A stretch of 13,911 nucleotides of DNA from Devosia sp. GTDB lineage: Bacteria > Pseudomonadota > Alphaproteobacteria > Rhizobiales > Devosiaceae. How positions within the stretch are numbered: the first letter of the stretch is position 1; each line of letters starts with the position of its first letter. The stretch covers positions 1 through 13,911 of the forward strand of contig JAQGKG010000450.1 of NCBI GenBank assembly GCA_028290245.1, written 5' to 3'. The position numbers were made by a program, and so were the translations under genes. Shown here in pieces: positions 1-6,762 of this stretch. The notes beneath the pieces were generated by a model. The model ran no database searches. It saw only the letters and a program-made list of their open reading frames with translations, and was not told the DNA's origin.

Positions 1-18
1 GTAAAGTTGGAGTACCGG

Positions 19-1623
19 GTGGCTTCCCAGGCGAAAACCCCATGGCGCATCGTGTTTATTCGCGCTCTTGCCGCTGTTCTTGTCGCTCTTGCGGTGACCG
101 CCCATACGGCGGCGCCGGCTCATGCTATCGAAAATCTGCGCAAATATGCCGGCATCGTGGTCGACGCCAAGTCGGGCCAGGTGCTGTATGAAGAGAATGG
201 TGACGGCAAGCGCTACCCCGCTTCGGTCGCCAAGGTGATGACGCTCTATGTCCTTTTCCAGGAACTCAGCGCCGGCAACCTCAAGCTATCCACCAAGATG
301 ACCGTGTCCAAGCACGCCGCTGCCGCCGTGCCGACCAAGCTTGGCCTGCGCGCCGGTGCCCAGATCACGGTCGAAGACGCGATCAAGTCGCTGGTGACGC
401 TGTCGGCTAATGATATGGCGCGCGTCATCGCCGAGAATATTTCCGGCACTGAAGATAAATTCGCCCAGCGCATGACCGCAACGGCCCGCGCCATGGGCAT
501 GCGCAACACCACCTATCGCAATGCTTCGGGCCTGCCCGATGGCGGCCAGACCACCACCGTGCGCGATCAGGCGATCCTCGGCATCGCCATCTACCAGCAC
601 TTCCCCAGCTATTACGAATTCTTCCAGACCAAGAGCTTCAGCTACGGCAAGTCGACCTATGGCAACCACAACCGCGTGCTTGGCTATATGGGCGCCGTCG
701 ATGGCATCAAAACCGGCTATATCAACGCCGCCGGCTCTAACCTGCTGACCGCCGCCCGCAAGGATGGCCGCCATATCGTCGTCGTCGCCTTCGGCTTCAA
801 TTCCGCCGGCTCACGCGACCAGAAGGTGCGGGAGCTCGTCGCCAAGTACCTGCCCAAGGGTCGCAGCGGCACTTATTTGGCCGAAGTTCCGGTCCCCGGC
901 CGTCAGGGCAGCGGCAATGTGCAGGTTGCAGTGGCGCAGCCGGCTCAGTCGTCCAAGCCGGTCTTCGTCGTGCCGATGCCCCTGCCCGGCTTCCGTCTGG
1001 CTCAGCTCGTAGCGGCCAATGGCAACCAGGGCCAACCCGTCGCTGTCCAGCCAATGCCCGCAGCGGTCGTAGCGACCGCTACGCCGGCACCCGTGCCGAT
1101 GCCTGCCGATCTCAACCAGCAGGCAGCCGTTCAGGCCGCCAATACCCTTGCAGCCCCCTCGCAGGCGCCGCAGCCCGCCTATCCCAGCCAGGACGTTATC
1201 GGTGCCTGGCTATCCGAGAGCTATAACCTCGGTGCGCCGCCGTCGGCCCTTGGCCAGACCGCGCCGTCGGCTCCCCTTGGCTTCGTTCCGCCGCCAGCCA
1301 ATGTCGGCAACCCACAGCCAGCCGGCCAGCCGGTCGACCTGATGACCTCGGGCACCGTGGACACGGCCGATGCCGCTGCCGGTGGCTGGGTGGTGCAGAT
1401 CGGCGCCGGGCCGTCGGAAGACAGCGCTCGCGCCATGCTTTCGAGTGCTGCCGGCAAGGTCGGCATGCTGGGCGATTTCCGCTCCTATGTGGAACGCTTC
1501 GAAAAGAACGGCCAGACCTTCTTCCGCGCACGCTTCGTTGGCTTCGGCGATCGGGATGATGCGACGGCCATGTGCAATCAACTCAAGCGGCAGGATATGA
1601 GCTGCCTCGCGATGCAGAGCTAA
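19..1623 (+). CDS. Secreted D-alanyl-D-alanine carboxypeptidase (PBP5/6-type) with C-terminal SPOR domain
   Basis: This serine peptidase of the S11 family should remove the terminal D-Ala from peptidoglycan stem peptides in the periplasm. An N-terminal signal sequence ends near residue 36 (AHA before IEN). The three active-site motifs are all present: SVAK (Ser69, Lys72), SAN (129-131) and KTG (231-233). A long Pro/Ala/Gln-rich linker covers about residues 285-450. A SPOR-like domain fills about 455-534, starting at GGWVVQIGAG; SPOR domains bind denuded septal glycan, so a division-site role is likely. I chose the GTG at 19 because GGAG sits at 9-12 with a 6-base spacer. A TTG at 7 is also in frame, and no in-frame stop occurs before the window edge, so the start is not certain. 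No ATG start is available. The catalytic and SPOR assignments are firm by motif. Confidence 0.93.
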   Translation: MASQAKTPWRIVFIRALAAVLVALAVTAHTAAPAHAIENLRKYAGIVVDAKSGQVLYEENGDGKRYPASVAKVMTLYVLFQELSAGNLKLSTKMTVSKHAAAAVPTKLGLRAGAQITVEDAIKSLVTLSANDMARVIAENISGTEDKFAQRMTATARAMGMRNTTYRNASGLPDGGQTTTVRDQAILGIAIYQHFPSYYEFFQTKSFSYGKSTYGNHNRVLGYMGAVDGIKTGYINAAGSNLLTAARKDGRHIVVVAFGFNSAGSRDQKVRELVAKYLPKGRSGTYLAEVPVPGRQGSGNVQVAVAQPAQSSKPVFVVPMPLPGFRLAQLVAANGNQGQPVAVQPMPAAVVATATPAPVPMPADLNQQAAVQAANTLAAPSQAPQPAYPSQDVIGAWLSESYNLGAPPSALGQTAPSAPLGFVPPPANVGNPQPAGQPVDLMTSGTVDTADAAAGGWVVQIGAGPSEDSARAMLSSAAGKVGMLGDFRSYVERFEKNGQTFFRARFVGFGDRDDATAMCNQLKRQDMSCLAMQS

Positions 1624-1671
1624 ACCACGCCTACGCGGCTCGCGTAATTGAGCCGTGACGAATGACGAGAC

Positions 1672-1687
1672 GGCGCCGCAAGGTGCC
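1672..1687. other. Short hairpin with GCAA tetraloop
   Basis: GGCGCC and GGTGCC form a 6-base-pair stem (one G-T wobble) closed by a GCAA loop, in the 108-base gap between the carboxypeptidase gene and the 91-residue gene. No T-run follows, so it is not a typical intrinsic terminator. It could be an mRNA-stabilising or processing hairpin. The rest of this gap holds nothing else I recognise. Confidence 0.3.
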
Positions 1688-1731
1688 GCTCACCGAGCAA
1701 GCAAATTGGCGCCTGTGTTTGGAGTAGCCCA

Positions 1732-2007
1732 ATGAGCGAACGTACTGCCCTCACCGAATTGGCGAATTTCGTCGGTCGGTCGAGCTTACTGTCGGAAGAC
1801 ATGGCGACGCGCAGCCGTGCCCTCAAAGGCATCACGCAGCGCATGCTGCCGCGCAAGCGCAGCGTCGGCGAACTGCTGGGCGTAGTGCTGGCCCTGTCGT
1901 CTCGTACCCGTCGCATGGTGCAGGAGCCTGTGGCCATCGATCTGGATGTGTTCGCACCGGGCGGCGCCCGCGCCATCCGGCTAACCCTGAAGCGCGGCCC
2001 GGACTAG
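1732..2007 (+). CDS. Small basic protein of unknown function (91 aa)
   Basis: I do not recognise the family. The protein is rich in Arg, Leu and Ser, with no signal peptide or membrane span. The central part (about residues 25-62) is strongly basic and helix-prone (RALKGITQRM, PRKRSVGELL). The C-terminal third looks strand-like (AIDLDVF, AIRLTLK). It is probably a real gene because GGAG lies at 1721-1724, seven bases before the ATG. It ends one base before the stop of the convergent mipZ copy. It may be co-transcribed with the carboxypeptidase 108 bases upstream, but nothing ties it to that enzyme's function. Confidence 0.6.
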   Translation: MSERTALTELANFVGRSSLLSEDMATRSRALKGITQRMLPRKRSVGELLGVVLALSSRTRRMVQEPVAIDLDVFAPGGARAIRLTLKRGPD

Positions 2008-2008
2008 G

Positions 2009-2908
2009 TCAGACTTCGGTCTTCATCATATGAACAAATCGGTTGGCGGAATCGTCAGACCTCGCCTTGGCCGCTTCGGCAGCCGCAGCAATCTCCTTGG
2101 TCGGCAGATGTAGCGCCGCCACCAGATTGCGATATTCCTGGCGCGCACTCATGTGCGACATCGACGGCACGCCGCCCAGCAGGTCCTGATGCAGCGGGTC
2201 GAACACCGTCATCCCGGTCGGAAACAGCGAGCGAAAGATCACCCGCTCGGCAATGCCATCGGCTACCCGGCAGCCAAGCCGCGTCGCCACGCGCTCCAGC
2301 GTGGTCTGTACCTGCCGCATATTGCGCGACGACAGCATCGAGATGCGGTTCCGCACGAGCACCCAGTCGATGGTCTTGCCATCGATGCTGATGCGCTCCG
2401 AGCGGGCGCGCTGCACCAATCTCGAATAATGGCTCATCTCGCGTGGCTCGCCGGTGACCGGATCGAAATGGGCGATGACGTTGAGGTCGATCAGGCTGTC
2501 ATTGACGGGCGTGATCAGCGTATCGGCAAGCGAATGCGCCAGCCGCGTCAGGTTGGTGTCAAAGCCGGGCGTGTCGATGACCAGGAAATCGGCGTCATGT
2601 TCGACCTGCGTCACCGCCTGGCGGAACAGGTCGAACTCATGCCGGTTATTTTCTTTGGCCGAGTCGCCGCGCGACAGTGGCAAGTGGAAATGGGTGGCGT
2701 GCGGGATCTGCAGGCCATGCTTGCTGGCCCAGTCGCGACGGTTCCGCACATAATGCGTCATGGTCTGCTGCCGGCTATCGACGTCCAGCGAGGCAACCTT
2801 GAAGCCCTCGTAGAGCAGATAGATAGCCAGATGAAAGGCCGTGGTCGACTTACCCGACCCGCCCTTTTCATTACCGACTACAATGACATGAACGCCTTGG
2901 CGCGCCAT
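2009..2908 (-). CDS. mipZ: MipZ-like division-plane positioning ATPase, copy A (downstream copy)
   Basis: This is a P-loop ATPase of the ParA/MinD superfamily, closest by eye to MipZ. In Caulobacter MipZ binds ParB at the poles and forms a gradient that keeps FtsZ at midcell. The deviant Walker A reads GNEKGGSGKST (residues 12-22; signature Lys15, catalytic Lys20). Switch I is DVDSRQ (42-47) and Walker B is FLVIDTPG. The block RNRISML followed by a conserved RVIFRSLFPTG is also MipZ-like. At 299 aa it is somewhat longer than typical MipZ because of an Ala-rich tail after about residue 270. The start is supported by GGGGG just upstream on the minus strand. It lies 105 bases behind a paralogue and converges with the 91-aa gene. 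No parB is in the window. The MipZ assignment is strong; which copy is the functional orthologue is unknown. Confidence 0.9.
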   Translation of the reverse strand: MARQGVHVIVVGNEKGGSGKSTTAFHLAIYLLYEGFKVASLDVDSRQQTMTHYVRNRRDWASKHGLQIPHATHFHLPLSRGDSAKENNRHEFDLFRQAVTQVEHDADFLVIDTPGFDTNLTRLAHSLADTLITPVNDSLIDLNVIAHFDPVTGEPREMSHYSRLVQRARSERISIDGKTIDWVLVRNRISMLSSRNMRQVQTTLERVATRLGCRVADGIAERVIFRSLFPTGMTVFDPLHQDLLGGVPSMSHMSARQEYRNLVAALHLPTKEIAAAAEAAKARSDDSANRFVHMMKTEV

Positions 2909-2945
2909 GATACCCCCGAGGAACTACGAGCCCGGAAGTGTCACG

Positions 2946-2965
2946 CTTGCCGTTCCACTGGCAAG
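2946..2965. other. Hairpin in the gap between the two mipZ copies
   Basis: CTTGCC and GGCAAG form a perfect 6-base-pair stem around an 8-base loop, 38-57 bases before the copy A start codon on the minus strand. No T-run follows on either strand, so an intrinsic terminator is unlikely. It could be an operator, or an RNA structure in the leader of copy A. Confidence 0.35.
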
Positions 2966-2976
2966 GGTCGGTATGG

Positions 2977-2991
2977 TGAATTTTCGGTTAA
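2977..2991 (-). promoter_or_regulatory. Imperfect CtrA-type box upstream of mipZ copy A
   Basis: Read on the minus strand this is TTAA, seven bases, TTCA, followed by CC. It matches the CtrA full-site pattern TTAA-N7-TTAAC with one mismatch. Another TTAA lies next to it at 2995-2998. It sits about 70-80 bases before the copy A start, so copy A could have its own promoter. Support is pattern matching only. Confidence 0.35.
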
Positions 2992-3013
2992 CGATTAACG
3001 ACGCCTTACTGAT

Positions 3014-3856
3014 TCACGCCGACAGCCGCAACGGCTCCACATGCCGGCTGACTATCGGCAGGTTGAGCGACGAGACCAGGTTACGATACTCCTGCCGGGC
3101 GCTGACATGGGATACCGACGCGGATTCGACCTCGTCTTCCAGCCGATCGAACACTGTCGTGCCCGAGGCAAACAGCGAGCGAAAAATCACGCGCTCGGCT
3201 ATGCCATCCGCCACCCGGCAACCGAACCGAGTTGCAATGCCATCCAGCGTCCTCTGCACCTGCCGCGTATTGCGCGAGGCTAGCATCGAGATGCGGTTGC
3301 GAACCAGCACCCAATCGATGCTTTCGCCAGCGATGGCGAGGCGTTCCGAGCGAGCCCGCTGCACCAGCCTTGCATAGTGGCTGGTTTCCACCGGCTGCCC
3401 GGTTTCCGGGTCGATGCGCGCCAGCACGTTGATATCGATCAGGCTGTCATTGACCGGCGTTATCAGCGTATCCGCCAACGAGTGCGCCAGACGGGTCAGG
3501 TTGGTGTCAAACCCGGGCGTGTCGATAATCAGGAAGTCGACCTTGTTCTCGACTTCCCCGACGGAGCGCCGGAACATATGGAACTCGGCCTGCTGGTTTT
3601 CCTTGCGGGAATCGCCCCAAGCCGACGGCAAATGAAAATGCTGCGGACTGGGCAGCTTGCGCCCAGTTTCCTGCACATGAGCCCGCCGGTTGCGGACATA
3701 GTGAGTAAGGGTCTGCTGGCGGCTATCGACGTCGATCGTCGCGACCCGGTGGCCCGCATACAGCAAATATACCGCCAGATGGAAAGACGTGGTCGATTTA
3801 CCCGACCCGCCCTTCTCATTGCCGATGACAATGACATGCGCACCATCACGTGCCAT
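3014..3856 (-). CDS. mipZ: MipZ-like division-plane positioning ATPase, copy B (upstream copy)
   Basis: This second MipZ-type ATPase (280 aa) is clearly paralogous to the downstream copy; by eye about two thirds of positions match. It has the same deviant Walker A GNEKGGSGKST (12-22), switch I DVDSRQQT and Walker B FLIIDTPGFDTN. Long identical stretches cover the LAHSLADTLITPVNDSLID region and the VADGIAERVIFRSLF region. The copies diverge around residues 59-100, near 240-255, and at the C-terminus, where this copy lacks the Ala-rich tail. I chose the ATG at 3856: GGGGG lies just upstream, and the resulting N-terminus MARDGAHVIVIG aligns with copy A. A TTG at 3868 would add four residues. The gene is preceded by a TTAA-rich region with a full CtrA-type box. 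Whether the copies are redundant, heterodimerise or differ in partner cannot be read from sequence. Confidence 0.9.
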   Translation of the reverse strand: MARDGAHVIVIGNEKGGSGKSTTSFHLAVYLLYAGHRVATIDVDSRQQTLTHYVRNRRAHVQETGRKLPSPQHFHLPSAWGDSRKENQQAEFHMFRRSVGEVENKVDFLIIDTPGFDTNLTRLAHSLADTLITPVNDSLIDINVLARIDPETGQPVETSHYARLVQRARSERLAIAGESIDWVLVRNRISMLASRNTRQVQRTLDGIATRFGCRVADGIAERVIFRSLFASGTTVFDRLEDEVESASVSHVSARQEYRNLVSSLNLPIVSRHVEPLRLSA

Positions 3857-3890
3857 CGCAGCCCCCAAATCAAACTCAACGCTTGGTACG

Positions 3891-3941
3891 TTAAGAACGG
3901 TGTGCGTGGTTAATGGCCAGTTAACGTCAACAGCAAGTTAA
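3891..3941 (-). promoter_or_regulatory. TTAA-rich regulatory region with a full CtrA-type box upstream of mipZ copy B
   Basis: Four TTAA tetramers occur within 51 bases (3891, 3910, 3921 and 3938). The middle two are exactly seven bases apart, and on the minus strand read TTAA-CTGGCCA-TTAACC, a perfect match to the CtrA consensus TTAA-N7-TTAAC. Two ACGTTAAC octamers also recur as a 17-base-spaced direct repeat on the minus strand. The cluster lies 35-85 bases before the start codon, where a promoter for the two mipZ genes is expected. CtrA is the alphaproteobacterial cell-cycle regulator; binding here is inferred. Confidence 0.55.
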
Positions 3942-3955
3942 CGTCCCGATACGCG

Positions 3956-4651
3956 TCACTGCTTGAGCAGACGATCCCGCGCCTGGTTGATGCGCGCGGC
4001 CAGGTAGCTCGACCCGCCGTGATCAGGATGCACCGCCTTCATCAAATCCCTATGTGCCGTGCGGATTTGCTCGTCACTGGCGCCGGGCTTCAGGCCAAGA
4101 ATGTCGTAGGCCTCGGCCGTGGGATCGCCCGAAGTTGCCTCAGACGAGCCGCCCGCATCCTGCTCCGAAAAATATTCCCGCCAGCCCGCCCGATTGGCAT
4201 CGAGCCAGCTCTGCAACAGGCTCAGGCTGTCAGCATCGCTATCCACCTCCGACAGCAGGATTCGCGTGTCCATCTCGCCGAGGTCCATCAGGTCCATGCC
4301 GGCGAACTGGCCATTGAGCACGCGGCCGGAAACTGCCCCGGTGTCGTGGTCCAGCTCCATGACGAAGCGATAGCTCTGCACCTTGGAAATATTGCCGGCG
4401 TCCATCGCTGGACCGTCGAAGGAAAATGGCCCAAGCCGGCCGGTGCGCAATATCGAAAACGCTGCTGCACCCACGAAGATCGCGATATCGATGCGCCGGG
4501 CCAGCAGCATGCCGACGGCAATCAGCGCGGCCAGCCCACCGACCAGCCAACGCAGGCTTCGCATCAGAAGGCGGCGATCTTGCTTGCGAATGTAGTTATA
4601 AGCCGCGAATACCCCCAGCAGCACCAACCCGCCAATAAACACATAGGTCAT
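3956..4651 (-). CDS. Membrane-anchored J-domain protein
   Basis: A predicted Hsp70 co-chaperone (231 aa) tethered to the inner membrane. Hydrophobic segments cover about residues 3-19, 35-51 and 53-68. A middle cytoplasmic region of unknown fold (about 70-170) includes the motif NGQFAGMDL. A C-terminal J domain (about 180-231) carries the essential HPD motif at 208-210, and the layout recalls Tim14/Pam18-like J proteins. The J domain stimulates DnaK-type ATPases; the client is unknown. The start codon overlaps the stop of the upstream VWA gene in an ATGA arrangement, indicating translational coupling and a shared job. No stretch of the middle region matches a family I know. Confidence 0.85.
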   Translation of the reverse strand: MTYVFIGGLVLLGVFAAYNYIRKQDRRLLMRSLRWLVGGLAALIAVGMLLARRIDIAIFVGAAAFSILRTGRLGPFSFDGPAMDAGNISKVQSYRFVMELDHDTGAVSGRVLNGQFAGMDLMDLGEMDTRILLSEVDSDADSLSLLQSWLDANRAGWREYFSEQDAGGSSEATSGDPTAEAYDILGLKPGASDEQIRTAHRDLMKAVHPDHGGSSYLAARINQARDRLLKQ

Positions 4652-5367
4652 CGCGGCAACTGCGCCAGCAAAGCCTGGGCCTGTCCACTGGCCTGCAGCT
4701 TCAGTAAGTCACGACCACCGCTGGCATAGGCCGCCACAGCCTTCAATAAAGCCGCCAGCTCCTGCGGTGCCGAAGCATCGAAGCGCGCATAGGCGCCCTT
4801 GGTCAGTCGCGCGAAATCACGGAACGCTGCCTCGATCCGGGCGTCCCGCCCCTCTTGGAAAATAAACATTGGCAGCCCAAGCAATCCCAGTTCTCCGGCT
4901 TTCGCAGCCAGATCATCGACATTCTCCTCGATGGCATCGCCGACATAGACCACTGCGTTGATCCGCCGCTTGGCATGCTCGGTCCGCGCATGGGCGAACA
5001 CCTTGGATATTTGCGTATGGCCGCCCTGGCAGGCAATGCCCGTCATCAGCTTGGCCAGCGCATCGCCGTCGATCACCCATTTGCTGGAGCGGCATTCGCC
5101 CAAGCCCCGGAAATACAGCAATTGCACCTGCAGCGCGCTAGGCTTTGGAATCGCCCGGAACATCTCGCTTTGCAGCGAACACGCCAGGTCCCACGTCGGC
5201 TGACGACTCATAGTAGCGTCCAGCGCAAACAGCAGCCGGCCATCCTGCGCCGCATTGGGGCGCGCCATGGCGCCAACCTTTTTGACGAAGGCTGCAATGT
5301 CCCCACTCACCTTACCTTGTTCGGGAAGGCGGGAAGTGTCTCGCGCAACTGGGTCTTTTTGTGCCAT
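4648..5367 (-). CDS. Cytoplasmic VWA-domain protein
   Basis: A 239-residue protein with a von Willebrand A fold. The MIDAS-like motif is DATMS (Asp50, Thr52, Ser54) after strand RLLFAL. Further metal-site candidates are Thr118 in GGHTQI and Asp144 in VVYVGDAIEEN. There is no signal peptide or membrane span, so it should act in the cytoplasm, probably as a metal-dependent binding platform for its membrane J-domain partner. I start it at the ATG at 5367. The open frame continues upstream to 5712, but that part lies antisense to the lipoprotein gene and looks non-coding. An ATG at 5394 is possible but overlaps the end of an inverted repeat. No clear Shine-Dalgarno precedes either start. The specific function is unknown. 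Confidence 0.8.
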   Translation of the reverse strand: MAQKDPVARDTSRLPEQGKVSGDIAAFVKKVGAMARPNAAQDGRLLFALDATMSRQPTWDLACSLQSEMFRAIPKPSALQVQLLYFRGLGECRSSKWVIDGDALAKLMTGIACQGGHTQISKVFAHARTEHAKRRINAVVYVGDAIEENVDDLAAKAGELGLLGLPMFIFQEGRDARIEAAFRDFARLTKGAYARFDASAPQELAALLKAVAAYASGGRDLLKLQASGQAQALLAQLPR

Positions 5368-5395
5368 GGTTTCAATATGTGGGCGCGCGGCCATC

Positions 5396-5412
5396 ACGGC
5401 AAGTGTTGCCGT
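5396..5412. promoter_or_regulatory. Perfect 17-base inverted repeat between divergent genes (candidate operator)
   Basis: Two 7-base arms, ACGGCAA and TTGCCGT, flank a GTG spacer. The palindrome sits in the 126-base gap between the VWA gene start (5367, minus) and the lipoprotein gene start (5494, plus), a usual place for a dimeric repressor or activator site. No regulator gene lies nearby, so the binding protein is unknown. Confidence 0.4.
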
Positions 5413-5493
5413 CCCCCCGGTCACAACATCGTAGGATTCACCCAACGGTAACCGCTCGGCGGCATGTTGCGGAAAACGCGACAGGATAAAACT

Positions 5494-6273
5494 ATGGTCA
5501 TCAACGCTCTCCGCACCCTTGCCCTGCTGCTGGTCGTCAGCGCACTGGCGGGTTGTCAGTTCGCCGGCGCCAACCGGGGCAATGTGCCGCTGCCCAAGGC
5601 GCTGGTCGAGCGCATGGCGGCCGTTGGCTCGTCGCCGTCCGAACCGATGATGATCCGCGTCTACAAGGAGAGCTCCGAGCTCGAAGTCTGGAAGCGCACG
5701 CGCAGCGGTCAATACGCCCTGCTCAAGACCTATCCGATCTGCAAATGGTCCGGCACGCTGGGGCCTAAGGTCAAGGAAGGCGATTATCAGTCACCCGAGG
5801 GCTTTTATGACGTCACCCCGGCCCTGCTCAATCCGAAGTCGTCCTATGAGCTGTCGTTCAATGTCGGCTTTCCCAACAAGTACGATGTTGCTCTGGGCCG
5901 CACCGGCAGCTATCTGATGATCCACGGCGATTGCCTGTCGGTCGGCTGCTACGCCATGACCGACGAGGGCATCAGGGAAATCTACGCCATGGCCCGGGAA
6001 ACCTTCAAGGGCGGGAATGCCGCATTCCAGTTGCAACTCCTGCCGTTCCGCATGACCGAGGCGAACCTGGCATCCCACGCCACCAGCCCGCATGTGGCTT
6101 TCTGGCGCGACCTCAAGGTCGGCGCCGACGCCTTCGACCAGACCAAGCAGCCGCCAGCCTGGGACGTGTGCCAGCAGCGCTACGTGTTCAACCTGAACGA
6201 TCCACGTACGGCGCCGCTAGATCCCAACGGCGCCTGCCCGATCGCATCTTATTCAACCATGGCAGCGCTGTAA
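5494..6273 (+). CDS. Lipoprotein of the YkuD fold, YafK/DpaA type (murein L,D-transpeptidase or amidase family)
   Basis: A 259-residue envelope protein. The signal peptide ends in a lipobox LAGC with the lipidated Cys at 21. The YkuD catalytic region is at about 140-155: YLMIHGDCLSVGCYAMTD, with His144, Ser149, Gly151 and catalytic Cys152. The HGxCxSxGCYAMTD form is typical of the YafK branch. E. coli YafK (DpaA/LdtF) cleaves the bond between Braun lipoprotein and peptidoglycan instead of making 3-3 crosslinks. In this organism the substrate might be outer-membrane proteins linked to peptidoglycan; that is inference. I chose the ATG at 5494 because AGGA lies seven bases upstream and it gives a clean lipoprotein signal; an ATG at 5464 is poorer. 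The gene ends directly against the convergent oxidoreductase gene with no gap. Confidence 0.85.
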   Translation: MVINALRTLALLLVVSALAGCQFAGANRGNVPLPKALVERMAAVGSSPSEPMMIRVYKESSELEVWKRTRSGQYALLKTYPICKWSGTLGPKVKEGDYQSPEGFYDVTPALLNPKSSYELSFNVGFPNKYDVALGRTGSYLMIHGDCLSVGCYAMTDEGIREIYAMARETFKGGNAAFQLQLLPFRMTEANLASHATSPHVAFWRDLKVGADAFDQTKQPPAWDVCQQRYVFNLNDPRTAPLDPNGACPIASYSTMAAL

Positions 6274-6696
6274 TCAGCGCGGCGACAGCTCGATCACGGG
6301 AATGATGTCGCGCGTGGTCTTTTCTTCGTAGTCGGCAAACTGCGGAAACAAGCTCGCCATCCGCGCATAGGTTGTTTCGCGCTCAGTCCCTTCGAGCACG
6401 CGAGCCTGCACCGGAACACGCTCAATCGTCGTACCGTCGCCGACCGAAATTTCAACCTCGGGCTTGGCGACAATATTGTTGAACCACGCCGGGTCTTTCG
6501 GCCCACCGGCATAGGAAGCGAAGATGAACCAGGGGCCGTCGCCTTCCTTGAGGTACATCAGCGGCTGGGTGCGTTCGAGGCCGGTCTTGGCGCCAATTGC
6601 GTGCAGCAGCAGCACGTCGGCTTTTTCGAAATAGCCGCCGGGCTTGCCGCCATTGGCGGTGAAGTCGGCAATCACCTGGTCGTTGAAGTCGCTCAT
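6274..6696 (-). CDS. Deazaflavin-dependent-oxidoreductase-like (Ddn/DUF385 family) protein
   Basis: A 140-residue soluble protein of the split-barrel nitroreductase family typified by mycobacterial Ddn. Family-like segments are GAKTGLERTQPLMY (35-48), the strand WFIFASYAGG (56-65) and the helix DPAWFNNIVAKPEVEI (68-83). Characterised members use F420H2 or flavin; which cofactor serves here cannot be told, and F420 is not universal in alphaproteobacteria. The start at 6696 is backed by an ideal AGGAGG just upstream; a longer frame to 6753 is unnecessary. It lies 66 bases after the DUF1489 gene on the same strand, so co-transcription with that gene and the glutathione transferase is possible. 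It abuts the lipoprotein gene tail to tail. Confidence 0.8.
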   Translation of the reverse strand: MSDFNDQVIADFTANGGKPGGYFEKADVLLLHAIGAKTGLERTQPLMYLKEGDGPWFIFASYAGGPKDPAWFNNIVAKPEVEISVGDGTTIERVPVQARVLEGTERETTYARMASLFPQFADYEEKTTRDIIPVIELSPR

Positions 6697-6762
6697 GATC
6701 CGGTTCCTCCTGGTAACTGTGCTGAAACTAGTCACCCAAGTGCCCCGGAACAAGGCCGCAGC

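Noticed and set aside
2153..2998. 281-residue open frame on the plus strand
   Set aside because: Antisense to mipZ copy A with unnatural His/Arg/Gln composition; a shadow frame. A matching shadow opposite copy B (3377-3913) arises from the same conserved sequence.
5368..5712. N-terminal extension of the VWA protein
   Set aside because: These 115 codons run antisense through the YafK-like lipoprotein gene and lack protein-like character.
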